39,661 nucleotides of DNA from Winogradskyella sp. UBA3174 (GTDB lineage: Bacteria > Bacteroidota > Bacteroidia > Flavobacteriales > Flavobacteriaceae). Within the stretch, counting starts at the first letter, position 1. Each line of letters begins with the position of its first letter. Both the position numbers and the translations under genes were made by a program. Location of the stretch: NCBI RefSeq assembly GCF_002364335.1, contig NZ_DEXW01000046.1, positions 110,815-150,475 of the forward strand, written 5' to 3'. Below the pieces are notes generated by a model. That model saw only the letters and a list, made by a program, of their open reading frames with translations. It was not told the origin of the DNA and ran no database searches. This document shows, piece by piece, positions 17,444 to 25,741 of this stretch.

Positions 17444-18484
17444 TTATTCTATAACTTGGTAAATGGTCATTGGGTTAGCTTTATTCTTTAAACTAATATC
17501 GCCTACTTTTTCACAATGAAAGGATTCCTTAATTTTTTCATAGCAATCTTCGGATATAATAATTTGATTTTCTTTAGCAGCATCTTGTAATCTAGCGGCT
17601 GTATTTACCGTATCTCCAATTACGGTGTAATCTAATCGCTTTAAACTGGCAGAACCGATATTTCCAGAAATCATTTCTCCGCTTTTTAGACCTATTGAAA
17701 CCTTAGGTTTATATTGCAATTCGTCTCCTAATGCAGGTAAACTGTTTATTTTACTGCGTACAGCAAGAACGGCATCAACTGCTCTGTCTAAATGATAGTC
17801 TCCTTTAAATACTGCCATTATGGCGTCTCCAATAAATTTATCAACTAAACCATCTTGGTCCATAATTTCTTTTACCATTTCATCAAAATAGGAGTTAATC
17901 ATTTTAACAACAGTATCTGGGAGAGCATTTTCGCTTATAGCAGTAAACCCACAAATATCAATAAAAACAACAGTGGCTTCAAGAGTTTCGTTCGCCATAA
18001 TTGTAGATTCGAACTCACGATTATTCATAAAATTAAGGACATTCTCGTCAACGTACATTTTTAGAATGTTGTTTTCTTTAATCGCCTGAATGGTTTGTTT
18101 AATTTCTTCTGCATGTTTCAAAGTTTTCTCCATGGTAATGGTTAAATCTTCAAAATTGATAGGCTTAGTAATAAAATCGAATGCGCCTCTATTCATTGCA
18201 GTTCTAATATTATCCATATCTCCGTATGCCGAAACTATTACTGATTTTATAAGAGGACTTACAATATTTAGCTCAGAGAGTAGCGTAAGGCCATCCATCT
18301 CTGGCATATTAATATCACTTAATACAATATCTACTTCAGGATGTTCCGCAATTTTTTGAAGTGCGACGACACCATTTTCCGCAAAAAGAAATTCGTATTC
18401 GTTTTTTCTAATTTTCTTTCTGAATTTTTGTTTGATTAAAACCTCTAAATCGGCTTCATCATCTACGACTAATATTGTTGCCAT
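17444..18484 (-). CDS. Receiver domain fused to class III nucleotide cyclase
   Basis: A 346-residue cytoplasmic protein. Residues 1-120 form a receiver with acidic pair D8/D9, phosphoacceptor D57 ('LSDINMP'), S85 and K108. A short helical linker (120-160) leads to a class III cyclase domain (about 165-346). Metal-binding D176 ('FIDICGF') and D220 ('KFIGD') are present, as are catalytic N294 and R298 ('NTAAR'). The base-selecting positions are K216 and T287; Lys with Thr is the class IIIb adenylyl cyclase signature, so cAMP is the predicted product. Its ATG overlaps the stop of the upstream receiver by 1 bp (TAATG), and the membrane protein follows 6 bp later. The two receivers are paralogues. 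Confidence 0.93.
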   Translation of the reverse strand: MATILVVDDEADLEVLIKQKFRKKIRKNEYEFLFAENGVVALQKIAEHPEVDIVLSDINMPEMDGLTLLSELNIVSPLIKSVIVSAYGDMDNIRTAMNRGAFDFITKPINFEDLTITMEKTLKHAEEIKQTIQAIKENNILKMYVDENVLNFMNNREFESTIMANETLEATVVFIDICGFTAISENALPDTVVKMINSYFDEMVKEIMDQDGLVDKFIGDAIMAVFKGDYHLDRAVDAVLAVRSKINSLPALGDELQYKPKVSIGLKSGEMISGNIGSASLKRLDYTVIGDTVNTAARLQDAAKENQIIISEDCYEKIKESFHCEKVGDISLKNKANPMTIYQVIE

Positions 18485-18858
18485 TATTTTTTTTGGATTA
18501 ATTTTTCTTTTAATAATTTAAAATCGACAGGCTTGGTTAGAAAGTCATCTGCACCAAGTGCTTTAGCAGTGTTAAAATTCTCCTCGTCACCATAAGCAGT
18601 AACCATCATGACTACAGGTGGAGGTGCGACGTAATCTTTTTTTATGATTTCTAAAAGCTGTAAGCCACTCATACCTGGCATATTTATGTCCGAGAGAATC
18701 AATACCGCCTCATGCGCTATGGTTTCAAGTGTTTTTATAGCTTCTTCTCCAGAAAACGCGAATACAAAATCGAGTTCACCTTTTTTAATTTCTTTTCTAA
18801 ACCGTTGTTGAAACAATACTTTTACGTCTTGTTCGTCGTCTACTACTAATATTTTCAT
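18484..18858 (-). CDS. Single-domain response regulator (receiver only)
   Basis: A 124-residue stand-alone receiver of the CheY type. Acidic pair D7/D8, phosphoacceptor D57 ('LSDINMPGMSG'), T87 and K109 ('LTKPVD') are all in place, so it should accept phosphate. No output domain follows. It overlaps the upstream kinase by 4 bp (ATGA) and the downstream receiver-cyclase by 1 bp. It closely resembles the receiver of that cyclase, including 'QQRFRKEIKKGELDF' against 'KQKFRKKIRKNEYEF', which suggests duplication. It may relay phosphate or act as a sink that tunes the cyclase receiver. Confidence 0.95.
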   Translation of the reverse strand: MKILVVDDEQDVKVLFQQRFRKEIKKGELDFVFAFSGEEAIKTLETIAHEAVLILSDINMPGMSGLQLLEIIKKDYVAPPPVVMMVTAYGDEENFNTAKALGADDFLTKPVDFKLLKEKLIQKK

Positions 18859-21800
18859 GGTGCTGCGGTTTTTTTGGTTGGTAATATTATTTTGAATTCT
18901 GTAAATTCCCCTTTCTCTGTGTCTACTGTTAATTCGCCTTTATGCGCTTTTATAATGTCATAACTCATAGATAATCCTAAACCTGTACCTTTTCCTGTAG
19001 GTTTGGTAGTAAAGAAGGGTTCGAAAATTTTATCTAATGCTTTTTTAGGGATGCCGTTACCATTATCTCGCACTTTTATAACAACATTATCTTTTGTCTT
19101 TTCTGTGCTTACAGAAACTGTGGGTTTATAATTTTCCTTCAAAGCCTTAGCATTGGAAGACTTCTCATCAACCGCATAAAATGCATTGGTAAATAAGTTC
19201 AGAATAACGCGACCAATATCTTGCGGAATAATATCAATCTCTTCTATATTTTCATCAAAATCAGTTTCAAGTGTCGCATTAAAGCTTTTGTCTTTGGCTC
19301 TTAGACCATGATAAGCCAATCTAAAGTACTCGTCTGTAAGTTTATTAATATCTGTAGGTTCTTTTTTACCAGTGCTTTTTCTACTATGTTGCAGCATTCC
19401 TTTTACAATACTATCAGCACGTTTGCCATGGTGTGCAATTTTCTCAAGATTTTGTTTAATATCTACGGAAATAGCTTTTGCTTCTTCAAAATCGCCTTTA
19501 TCAAGTTCTTCGTTCATTTCATCAATAAGTTCATTACTCACTTCAGAGAAATTGTTCACAAAATTTAATGGGTTTTGAATCTCATGTGCAATACCAGCTG
19601 TTAACTCCCCTAAACTTGCCATTTTTTCAGATTGGATTAATTGTTTTTGTGTGAGCTGTAATTCTGATAAGGCGTCTTCCGCACTTTTTTTGGCAACTTG
19701 TAATTTTATTAAATCGTATTTTGCTTTTTCGGTGTTGGCTTCTGCGAGTTTTAAATCGTTAAAACGGGTGTAAGTTTGTTCAAAAACAGTGGTAAAACGT
19801 TTAAAAATATCATAAGCTTCAGGGATTTTCTCAAACGTAATAAAAAGAAGATAGCCTTTATTAAATTTACACAAGTGGTTGATTTGATAGCTAGGCAACT
19901 GAATGCCTCCTTGTTTAACTTCGTCAAAAGATGGCCCTAAACTCGGGATCGTTCGCATATAAGCATAGTGGCTTTCTAAAGTTTTGCCTCCCAACTCCTG
20001 AACTAGAAAGGATTCGTCACTTTCAAAAAACGTATACATTTCTAGAAAGGACGCCTCTTTTTTAAACTCAAGTGTAAAAACTTCTTGCATATTACCCATA
20101 GTGCTCATCCAACTTTGCGCTGTTGTATTGTCGTCACTTAAAAGATTATAACCACAACTCCATGAAGGAATTCCTAAGGCTTGTATCTCGGAAAATAGGA
20201 CTTTGGCGGCTTGGTGTAACTCATCACTATGTTGCATCGCCATGGTTCTAGAACGCACTTTTTCTAAAGCCATTTCAATTTGAGCTTCTCTGGCTTGTGC
20301 TTCTGCTTTTTCGAGATCGAGAAAACGGGTATACGCTTGGTCGAAAACCTGCCCAAATCGTTCAATAATTTTATTTTCTTCTTGAGAATAAGGAATTGAT
20401 GCAAAATTTGCAAGAATTAATAGAATATTGGGATTGATGGCAACAGATCTGGCCATTCCCCTACTCATTATAAATTCGTTGTCTTTTTTCGAAAACACAT
20501 TAGATTCAGCATGTTTGAGTAAATGTTTATGCCATTGGTTGTGTTCTTTTTTACTTAGAATATCTGTACAAAAGGATAACGATTTTTCTTGAGCATTTCT
20601 TAAATTATTAAATACGGCAAGATCCAAATAAGGGACATTAAATCGCATTGGCTTCGGCTTACCCATAGAAGCTGTCCAAAACTTATAGTCTAGCCCAAGA
20701 TCGTTATTTGCAAAACTTACGTGTATGAATTTAAATTCTAAGTGTTGTAATTGTTCAGATACCACAGTAATGACATCTAGTAATTCTTCACTAGCATGCA
20801 TAGCCATACTTCTGGAACGCACTTTTTCTAAAGCCAATTCTATTTGTACTGCTCGCGCCTGCTTTTCTGCTTTTTGTAAATCTAAAAATCGACGATGTGC
20901 CAAATCAAAGGCTTCTGCAAAACGTTCTAGTAGTTCTAAGTCTTCTTTTGGCGGATTTTTCACGACTCCTGGTAAGCTATACCCTATTTCTCCATGAGAT
21001 GTTTTTGCCATAATAAAGGTAAGGCCACCAATGTGCTTGATGTCGTCTTCAGTAGGCGCTTGAGGATCTATATTTTGAAAATCACCAAGTGCGACCATTT
21101 TATTAACATAGTCAATGGCTTTTTTAGTAGTCATGGCATGGACAACGGTAGGGATCTTGCTTTTTTCCCATTTTGCCAATTGCGGAATGTCACCATGCAG
21201 GTGTCTTGGTAACTCCATTACAAAACCAATTTTGGTGCCATCACCAGAGGTCATCGCTTTTTCATAGGTTGAAGGGAGCCACATCATGTGCCAGAAATAG
21301 TGAGCTTCGTGACCCAATTTAATAAACTCGTTGCGCATGGTTACTACTATGTCTAGTAAGTCTGAGGACTGCTGCATGGCGACAGCTTTAGCCCTAATAC
21401 GTGCTAATGCGCCTTCGACTTCTAGTTCACGGTTTTTTTCTTCTAATTCAGAAGTGCGTAGTCTAATACCTTCTTGTAATCTCAGGTTTTCGGCCTTCAA
21501 GGCATCTAATGAAAATGCTTCACCTTCGGTGGTTTTCATATCTGGATAAGACCCATGTTGGTGCAAGGCTATCCAACTATTTTTTGTTTTTTTTAAAAGA
21601 GAAGACATTCTAAAAGAACCATATAGGCTCCAGTCATCACCACCTTTTACATACAAATCAGTAAACTCATTTACCATTAAAAAAGCATCATAGGATTGTA
21701 CTTCGATCTGTCTATTTCTAAATTCGGCTTTGTCTTGTATTTGTGTCAAAATAGTTTTAGCGTACGCTAGTACCTCTTGTTTGTTGCGCCAAATCTCCGC

Positions 21801-21935
21801 TTTAGTTCCACCAATATTGTAATAATCGTCTTTAATAAATGTCGCCCAAGTTTTGAGGTCTCCCTTGAGGTAAGTCTGCCAAAACATCTCTAACCAATTT
21901 TCTAAATCTTTTTTAATCTTCGAGGTTATTTCCAT
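18855..21935 (-). CDS. Large soluble histidine kinase: NTF2-like domain, three repeated sensor modules, kinase core
   Basis: A 1026-residue kinase with no membrane segment. Residues 1-130 look like a SnoaL/NTF2 fold ('WLEMFWQTYLKGDLKTWATF' to 'WIALHQHGSYPDM'). A coiled coil (~140-175) leads into three tandem modules of about 190 residues, each opened by an LxxxRxRxxAM motif near residues 176, 364 and 554 ('RIRAKAVAM', 'KVRSRSMAM', 'KVRSRTMAM'); these resemble the GAF-like modules of many Bacteroidota kinases. A coiled coil then leads to the HisKA-type helix with phospho-His H784 ('GIAHEIQNPLNF') and an ATPase domain ('NLFTNAFYAV', 'DNGNGIP', 'GTGLGLS'). It overlaps the previous kinase gene by 10 bp and the receiver by 4 bp. 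Confidence 0.92.
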   Translation of the reverse strand: MEITSKIKKDLENWLEMFWQTYLKGDLKTWATFIKDDYYNIGGTKAEIWRNKQEVLAYAKTILTQIQDKAEFRNRQIEVQSYDAFLMVNEFTDLYVKGGDDWSLYGSFRMSSLLKKTKNSWIALHQHGSYPDMKTTEGEAFSLDALKAENLRLQEGIRLRTSELEEKNRELEVEGALARIRAKAVAMQQSSDLLDIVVTMRNEFIKLGHEAHYFWHMMWLPSTYEKAMTSGDGTKIGFVMELPRHLHGDIPQLAKWEKSKIPTVVHAMTTKKAIDYVNKMVALGDFQNIDPQAPTEDDIKHIGGLTFIMAKTSHGEIGYSLPGVVKNPPKEDLELLERFAEAFDLAHRRFLDLQKAEKQARAVQIELALEKVRSRSMAMHASEELLDVITVVSEQLQHLEFKFIHVSFANNDLGLDYKFWTASMGKPKPMRFNVPYLDLAVFNNLRNAQEKSLSFCTDILSKKEHNQWHKHLLKHAESNVFSKKDNEFIMSRGMARSVAINPNILLILANFASIPYSQEENKIIERFGQVFDQAYTRFLDLEKAEAQAREAQIEMALEKVRSRTMAMQHSDELHQAAKVLFSEIQALGIPSWSCGYNLLSDDNTTAQSWMSTMGNMQEVFTLEFKKEASFLEMYTFFESDESFLVQELGGKTLESHYAYMRTIPSLGPSFDEVKQGGIQLPSYQINHLCKFNKGYLLFITFEKIPEAYDIFKRFTTVFEQTYTRFNDLKLAEANTEKAKYDLIKLQVAKKSAEDALSELQLTQKQLIQSEKMASLGELTAGIAHEIQNPLNFVNNFSEVSNELIDEMNEELDKGDFEEAKAISVDIKQNLEKIAHHGKRADSIVKGMLQHSRKSTGKKEPTDINKLTDEYFRLAYHGLRAKDKSFNATLETDFDENIEEIDIIPQDIGRVILNLFTNAFYAVDEKSSNAKALKENYKPTVSVSTEKTKDNVVIKVRDNGNGIPKKALDKIFEPFFTTKPTGKGTGLGLSMSYDIIKAHKGELTVDTEKGEFTEFKIILPTKKTAAP

Positions 21936-22999
21936 TTGTCTTGATCTTTAATTGGTAAAGAGATAATTATTTCTGTGCCTTGACCTTCTGTACTATTTGC
22001 GTTGAGTTCTCCTTTATGAGCAGTGATAATATCATAACTTAAACTCAAGCCCAAGCCAGTCCCTTGTCCAGTTGGTTTGGTAGTGAAAAAGGGTTGAAAT
22101 ATTTTAGCGATAATGTCCTTTGGAATCCCATTGCCATTGTCACTTACTTTAATCTCTATGTGATTATTTTCTTTTTTTGTAGTGATACTCACGGTTGGTT
22201 GAAATCTATTTAAACCAGATGGTTCTTTTTCTAATTCCTTTTTCTTCTCATTAGAAGCATAGAAGGCATTCGTAATAAGATTTAATATTACCCGACCAAT
22301 ATCTTGAGGTACAATATTTAGTTTACCAACTGAATCGTCATAATTGGTGTCTAAACTAGCGTTGAAGGTTTTGTCTTTTGATCTTAAGCCGTGATATGCT
22401 AATCGCAGATATTCATCTACTAATACATTAATGTCTGTTGCTTCTTTTTCACCTGAATTTGTTCTGCTGTGTTGTAACATCCCTTTTATGATGCCGTCTG
22501 CACGTTGACCATGATGTACTATTTTTTCAAGATTCTGAATGACATCGTTTGCAATAGCATTAACTTCTTCTGTATCTCCATTTTGTAATTCCTCTAACAT
22601 TTCTTCTAAGAGTTCTTTACTGACTTCAGAAAAATTATTGACGAAGTTGAGTGGGTTTTGGATTTCGTGAGCAATGCCTGCAGTGAGTTCTCCGAGACTC
22701 GCCATTTTTTCTGCTTGTACCAATTGTGCTTGAGTTGATTTTAAATCTTCTAATGATTTATTTAAAGCGATATTTGTTTGTTTTATTGCAGCTTGTTTTT
22801 GTTCTAATTCTTCAATAGTTTCTTCTAATAAAATGGCAGTGGTACGTTTTACTTTATTGGTACGTTCTAATTTAAATTCTGATATCACCAGATCTTTATC
22901 TGCTTTCTTTAAAGCGTTGTGCACTATTGTTTTATCGTCTTCAGAGAGTTTTGACGATTCATTTATAAGATCTAATATGTGTTGTAGGTTTTGATTCAT
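21926..22999 (-). CDS. Soluble histidine kinase without its own sensor domain
   Basis: A 357-residue cytoplasmic kinase. The first ~95 residues are helical and coiled-coil-like with no recognisable sensor. Phospho-acceptor H111 lies in 'GIAHEIQNPLNFVNNFSEVS'; the ATPase domain carries 'NLITNAFYAS', 'DNGNGIP' and 'GTGLGLS'. The core is strikingly similar to that of the next kinase in the operon, so one arose from the other by duplication. With no sensor, it is likely to be driven by partners, plausibly the two FIST proteins encoded just upstream; it overlaps the nearer one by 4 bp. The phosphate acceptors would be the two receivers downstream. Confidence 0.92.
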   Translation of the reverse strand: MNQNLQHILDLINESSKLSEDDKTIVHNALKKADKDLVISEFKLERTNKVKRTTAILLEETIEELEQKQAAIKQTNIALNKSLEDLKSTQAQLVQAEKMASLGELTAGIAHEIQNPLNFVNNFSEVSKELLEEMLEELQNGDTEEVNAIANDVIQNLEKIVHHGQRADGIIKGMLQHSRTNSGEKEATDINVLVDEYLRLAYHGLRSKDKTFNASLDTNYDDSVGKLNIVPQDIGRVILNLITNAFYASNEKKKELEKEPSGLNRFQPTVSITTKKENNHIEIKVSDNGNGIPKDIIAKIFQPFFTTKPTGQGTGLGLSLSYDIITAHKGELNANSTEGQGTEIIISLPIKDQDKWK

Positions 23000-24156
23000 A
23001 TTTTTTCTTTAAGTGTGACCCAACAACATGCACCCGAATGAAAATTTTGCTTGCCATTTAATACACGTCCAAACTCACCATAGGTAAAAAATCCAGCCAT
23101 AGGTGTTTCCCATACTTCGGCAAGACCTTCGTTTTCATCTGTTGCCATAGGACCAAGAATTGGTTGCCTACCTGCACAAGAAAAAATTAATAGGGCATCA
23201 GCATCTTCGTTAGAATCTTTTTTTAATTGGGTTGCTTTTTCAATAACTTCTTCGACGATATCAAACTCTGGAGGGTGTGTAAACCAAAATTTTGAGCCTT
23301 CAGGCATCGGTATATCCATGAAAAGCGCTTTTTCGGTGCTATCAATATTCATTGGTGATTTTAGTACAGTTTCGTTATTGTCTCGTTCTACAATGAAAGG
23401 ATATTCTATAGATAATTCTTCAAATATCTTAAAATCGTTTTCAGCTATTTTATCTGACATCCCTAAATATTTCAAATACAATTCAACGGCAGGTTTGCCA
23501 TCAATCTCGTAGAGTAAATTACCCTTGCTTTTGGTCACTATTCTTGCTATTCCCATCGGTTTCCAGCCTGTAATTGCCATTCCTTTTAAAGTGATCTTAT
23601 CACTATTTAGTACTAAAGCAACTAATCCATAATTTGTTTCTTTTCCATTTGTAAAAACAAAACTTCCTTTCATTGTCCAATCGTCTCCTGCCATACCACC
23701 AAAGAATATTTTATCTGGACCAAGGTTTTGTGAAAGATTGCGCACTAGTTTTTCTCCTTCAAAAAGTTTTCCTTTAAGGTTTATACCTGTACTGCAAATT
23801 ATAAGAGATGGGTTGGTGAATTGTTTTAGAGCATTATTTGCCAATCTAGAAACAGTATCATCTAGGCTTTCGTCTGCAATATCCTCATAAAGTATGGTGT
23901 AATGCTCTTTTGATAATTCTAAAAGTAGTATGGCAATATCTCCTTCACTCTGATGACCGTTAATAAATTCACCGCATGATGTTGATCCTAGGACATCAAT
24001 GTTTTTGGAATCTAATAATTCACAGATCGTTTTTCTGTCTTGTTTTACGGAAATAAAGAGTACGGCTATAGTGGGTGTAAAGCCATCTGAGATACTATTG
24101 TCTATAGCCTGTTTAATGTCTTCAGTTGATTTACCTTTTATTGATTTTGCTTTCAT
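22996..24156 (-). CDS. FIST-domain sensor protein (second copy)
   Basis: A 386-residue soluble protein with FIST N- and C-terminal domains. Marks are the N-terminal 'FTPTIAVLFISVKQDRKTI', 'VLGSTSCGEFI', 'FFGGMAGDDWTMKGSFVF', 'LKGMAITGWKPMG', and the C-terminal 'LLIFSCAGRQPILGP' with a Cys-rich end ('SGACCWVTL'). FIST domains occur in bacterial signalling proteins and are thought to bind small ligands such as amino acids; the ligand here is unknown. It shares the opening MKAKSIKGKST and its whole layout with the FIST gene 28 bp upstream, a tandem duplication. It overlaps the sensorless kinase by 4 bp, which argues that the two act together. Confidence 0.9.
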   Translation of the reverse strand: MKAKSIKGKSTEDIKQAIDNSISDGFTPTIAVLFISVKQDRKTICELLDSKNIDVLGSTSCGEFINGHQSEGDIAILLLELSKEHYTILYEDIADESLDDTVSRLANNALKQFTNPSLIICSTGINLKGKLFEGEKLVRNLSQNLGPDKIFFGGMAGDDWTMKGSFVFTNGKETNYGLVALVLNSDKITLKGMAITGWKPMGIARIVTKSKGNLLYEIDGKPAVELYLKYLGMSDKIAENDFKIFEELSIEYPFIVERDNNETVLKSPMNIDSTEKALFMDIPMPEGSKFWFTHPPEFDIVEEVIEKATQLKKDSNEDADALLIFSCAGRQPILGPMATDENEGLAEVWETPMAGFFTYGEFGRVLNGKQNFHSGACCWVTLKEKI

Positions 24157-24184
24157 AAATATTGCCCATGGATAAGGGTGTGTT

Positions 24185-25324
24185 TTATTTTTCTTTTAAT
24201 GCCACGCAACAGGTTGTTAAATTGTGCATTTCAAGATTTCCTCCAGTTGCTCTTGCTAATTCTGCATTAGAGAACATACCAGCCATTGGAATGTCCCATA
24301 CATTTTTAATACCTTCTATTTCTTGATTCATTAGTGGTCCAAGTGACATAATTCGTCCGGCACAACTAAAAACGACTAAGGCATCGGCTTCAGGCATTTC
24401 AGTGTCTTTTAATTGTTGAACTCCTTTAATCACTTTATCCATTACATCAAAATCTGGTGGTAGCGAAAACCGAACTTTAGAGCCTTGAGGTACTGTGCCA
24501 CTGCAATAAAAGGAATGGTCACTCCAGTCTACAACCAAACCAGGGCGCATCACAGGATCTCCTTTTTCTCTTTGAAGTTGTAATGGGAAATTGGCAGCTA
24601 TTTCAAGTAATAAATCTTTATTGTCTGGTGTTACATTTTCTAAACCACCATATTTTGTAGTAATATCTAATACAGGTATATTATCTACAGTATATACATG
24701 ATTACCTTCGCTTTTTGTAACCGTTCTTTCCGTCCCTACGGCATTCCATCCGCAAGTGGCAACTCCTTTAATTTTAACCTTATCTTCATCTAAGGCTAGA
24801 ACTACAGTTCCTTTATTGCTTTCTTTTCCATTAGTAAAAACAAATTGTTCTGTAAACGAATAGTCATCTCCAGCCATGCCTCCAAAGACATTAACCTGCT
24901 TTCCTATAATATCTTCAAAACCAAAAAGCAATTGTTCTGCATCAGTTTCTAAATGGCTCACTGAAATTAAAAATGCTGGTTTTTTAAATTCTTTTTTTGC
25001 TTTTTGAGCTATGTTTTGTGCAATTTTACGATAGTTTTTTTCGGGATATTCTTCGAGATAAATTTTAAAATATTCTCGTTTCATGTCGAGCAATAATATA
25101 ACAGTCGATTGCTTTTCTGTATCTTCATCAATAAACTCACCGTTAGTGGTTGCACCAAAAATGGTAATGTTTTTTGCATCTAATAGTTTACAAATAGTTT
25201 TGCGGTCTTGGGCTATTGATAAAAAAACAATGGCTAGAGTGGGTTTAAAACCGTCGGATAGACTATGTTCAAAGGCTTCTTGAATCGCTTTGGTCGATTT
25301 CCCTTTTATGGATTTTGCTTTCAT
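24185..25324 (-). CDS. FIST-domain sensor protein (first copy, operon start)
   Basis: A 379-residue soluble FIST protein and the first gene of the seven-gene operon. It matches its downstream paralogue block by block: 'FKPTLAIVFLSIAQDRKTI', 'IFGATTNGEFI', 'VFGGMAGDDYSFTEQFVF', 'IKGVATCGWNAVG', 'LVVFSCAGRIMSLGP' and a final 'TTCCVALKEK'. The two copies differ in the central ligand-side region, so they may sense different molecules. Cys residues in the N-terminal block differ (SCGE in the second copy, TNGE here). A candidate promoter lies in the 143 bp upstream. No membrane segment or signal peptide. Confidence 0.9.
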   Translation of the reverse strand: MKAKSIKGKSTKAIQEAFEHSLSDGFKPTLAIVFLSIAQDRKTICKLLDAKNITIFGATTNGEFIDEDTEKQSTVILLLDMKREYFKIYLEEYPEKNYRKIAQNIAQKAKKEFKKPAFLISVSHLETDAEQLLFGFEDIIGKQVNVFGGMAGDDYSFTEQFVFTNGKESNKGTVVLALDEDKVKIKGVATCGWNAVGTERTVTKSEGNHVYTVDNIPVLDITTKYGGLENVTPDNKDLLLEIAANFPLQLQREKGDPVMRPGLVVDWSDHSFYCSGTVPQGSKVRFSLPPDFDVMDKVIKGVQQLKDTEMPEADALVVFSCAGRIMSLGPLMNQEIEGIKNVWDIPMAGMFSNAELARATGGNLEMHNLTTCCVALKEK

Positions 25325-25394
25325 TTATATATGAATAATAATACATTAATTTAGGTTTAAAATGCTATTAATCAATTTAGGGAAAGGGTAGTGT

Positions 25395-25427
25395 TAAATT
25401 TAGTAAAAACTAGGATGACTTCTCAAA
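25395..25427 (-). promoter_or_regulatory. Candidate promoter of the FIST/kinase/cyclase operon
   Basis: On the minus strand, TTTG (25424-25427) stands 21 bp from TAAATTTA (25395-25402), seven of eight positions of the Bacteroidota -7 element TAnnTTTG. It would give a leader of about 65 bases before the FIST start at 25324. A second weaker pair, TTG-N19-TAAATTAA, lies closer to the gene. The gap 25325-25467 otherwise shows no gene or hairpin. Confidence 0.4.
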
Positions 25428-25467
25428 GAAGTGCGTAATTAATAGTCACTTTTTGTTTTAGAATTTA

Positions 25468-25659
25468 TCAACCTATTTCACCATCATTATCGATATCTTG
25501 TCCAGAGCGTTCCTCGAGTACACGAAGAGTTTTTAATAGTAATGTTTTAGTACTAGAAAGTTCTGTTTCGAGTGCAGCAACACGCTCTTCTAAAGAGTCC
25601 GCTTTTCCTTTTTGTTCGTCTAATTCGCTTTGTTGGATTAAATCCCAGAATAGTCCCAT
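25468..25659 (-). CDS. Small coiled-coil protein with an EF-hand-like tail
   Basis: A 63-residue protein. Residues 1-12 are hydrophobic ('MGLFWDLIQQSEL'), residues 13-50 form a heptad-patterned coiled coil ('KADSLEERVAALETELSS'), and the tail 'GQDIDNDGEIG' carries a DxDxDG calcium-loop-like motif. From memory, similar short proteins with this layout occur widely in Bacteroidota, which supports a real gene; I recognise no assigned function. The ATG at 25659 is preceded by an A-rich leader without a Shine-Dalgarno. It sits between the FIST operon (143 bp downstream) and the propeller gene, on the same strand. Confidence 0.75.
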   Translation of the reverse strand: MGLFWDLIQQSELDEQKGKADSLEERVAALETELSSTKTLLLKTLRVLEERSGQDIDNDGEIG

Positions 25660-25741
25660 TGTAGTTCGTTTTTAAAATTAGTATCAGCCAAAAAAATATT
25701 GGTTTCTAACTATAGGTATATAAATGTGTTTAAGTGTTACA

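Noticed and set aside
16901..18484. Calling this an established phage-defence Pycsar locus
   Set aside because: The neighbours are peptidase, trehalose and fatty-acid genes; there is no other defence gene, integrase or transposase, and the cyclase residues predict cAMP. Only the family resemblance is claimed.
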